A stretch of 23,826 nucleotides of DNA from CAZAKZ01 sp964485695 (GTDB taxonomy: Bacteria; Planctomycetota; JAFGQW01). Where the stretch lies: the NCBI GenBank assembly GCA_964485695.1, contig CAZAKZ010000089.1, positions 1 to 23,826 of the forward strand. The letters are read 5' to 3'. Both the position numbers and the translations under genes were made by a program. The notes below the pieces were generated by a model, which searched no databases, had not been told where the DNA came from, and saw nothing but the letters and a program-made list of their open reading frames with translations. Shown one piece after another: positions 23,725 to 23,826 of the stretch. Numbering within the stretch: position 1 is the stretch's first letter; every line of letters begins with the position of its first letter.

Positions 23725-23770
23725 TGAAAGACCTCGAATGCTCAAAATCGTGGGCATTCGACCTCTTTCA
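23725..23770 (+). repeat. 17-base imperfect inverted repeat after the symporter gene
   Basis: Arms 23725-23741 and 23754-23770 match at 15 of 17 positions (two adjacent C-C mismatches in the middle) around a 12-base loop. The repeat begins 5 bases after the stop codon. No T-run follows on either strand, so it is not a canonical intrinsic terminator, although an mRNA 3'-end hairpin is the simplest reading. The remaining bases to 23826 show no gene. Confidence 0.6.
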
Positions 23771-23826
23771 ATGAATGAAGAGGATTCTATCCGGAGTGCT
23801 CAGGGCTGAAGGCGGACACCTTTCTA

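Noticed and set aside
22145..23809. 554-codon plus-strand frame over the symporter gene
   Set aside because: Out-of-phase shadow, Arg/Gly/His rich; the symporter frame carries all family signatures.

Overview
The window is a GC-rich bacterial chromosome segment, densely packed with genes on both strands. Most starts have clear GGAG-type Shine-Dalgarno sites. Several proteins carry Sec signal peptides or a lipobox, which suggests a diderm cell. A secreted squalene-cyclase-like repeat protein, a secreted TPR protein of a type common in deep-branching environmental phyla, and a secreted Trp/Tyr/Gly-rich protein of unknown function point loosely to Planctomycetota, Acidobacteriota or a neighbouring uncultured lineage. 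There is no rRNA or other taxonomic marker, so this is an inference. I saw no rRNA, tRNA, CRISPR array, phage genes or insertion sequence.

Layout. 153-1838 (+) is a secreted alpha-toroid (prenyltransferase/squalene oxidase repeat) protein with a C-terminal beta domain. It converges, with a 2-base gap, on a minus-strand pair: an MBL-fold hydrolase followed by a LOG/SLOG-family protein. The stretch 3123-3358 is AT-rich upstream and holds a canonical intrinsic terminator on the plus strand that no coding gene accounts for, so a small RNA is possible. A minus-strand cluster follows: a CBS-domain protein, a decayed gene remnant, phosphopentomutase (deoB), and a CNT/NupC nucleoside transporter whose start overlaps the deoB stop. 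This is a nucleoside uptake and pentose-phosphate salvage module.

Divergent from the CBS gene, the plus strand carries a URO-D/MtaA-like protein, a ubiquitin-like + Mut7-C RNase-fold protein and an M19 dipeptidase lipoprotein. Then comes a tight three-gene unit (10-12-base gaps): an exported TPR + DUF3108-like + PsbP/DcrB-like protein, a histidine kinase with a very large extracytoplasmic helical sensor, and an OmpR-type response regulator. I regard this as the best candidate for an undescribed signalling system.

The minus strand then has a secreted orphan protein, an amidohydrolase fused to an NTF2/SnoaL domain (TTG start), and an NADP-type isocitrate dehydrogenase with an unusual Cys-rich insertion beside the active-site serine. 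Divergent from icd is a hicAB toxin-antitoxin pair of lower GC, whose promoter has a perfect 8-base inverted repeat filling the -35/-10 spacer. The window closes with a minus-strand DUF434 + EI24/CysZ-like pair and a plus-strand sodium:alanine symporter with a soluble insertion of about 105 residues.

The functional picture is housekeeping and nutrient uptake (nucleosides, alanine/glycine, dipeptides, TCA cycle) with several envelope proteins of unknown role. Protein families were recognised by reading the translations; no database search was run.
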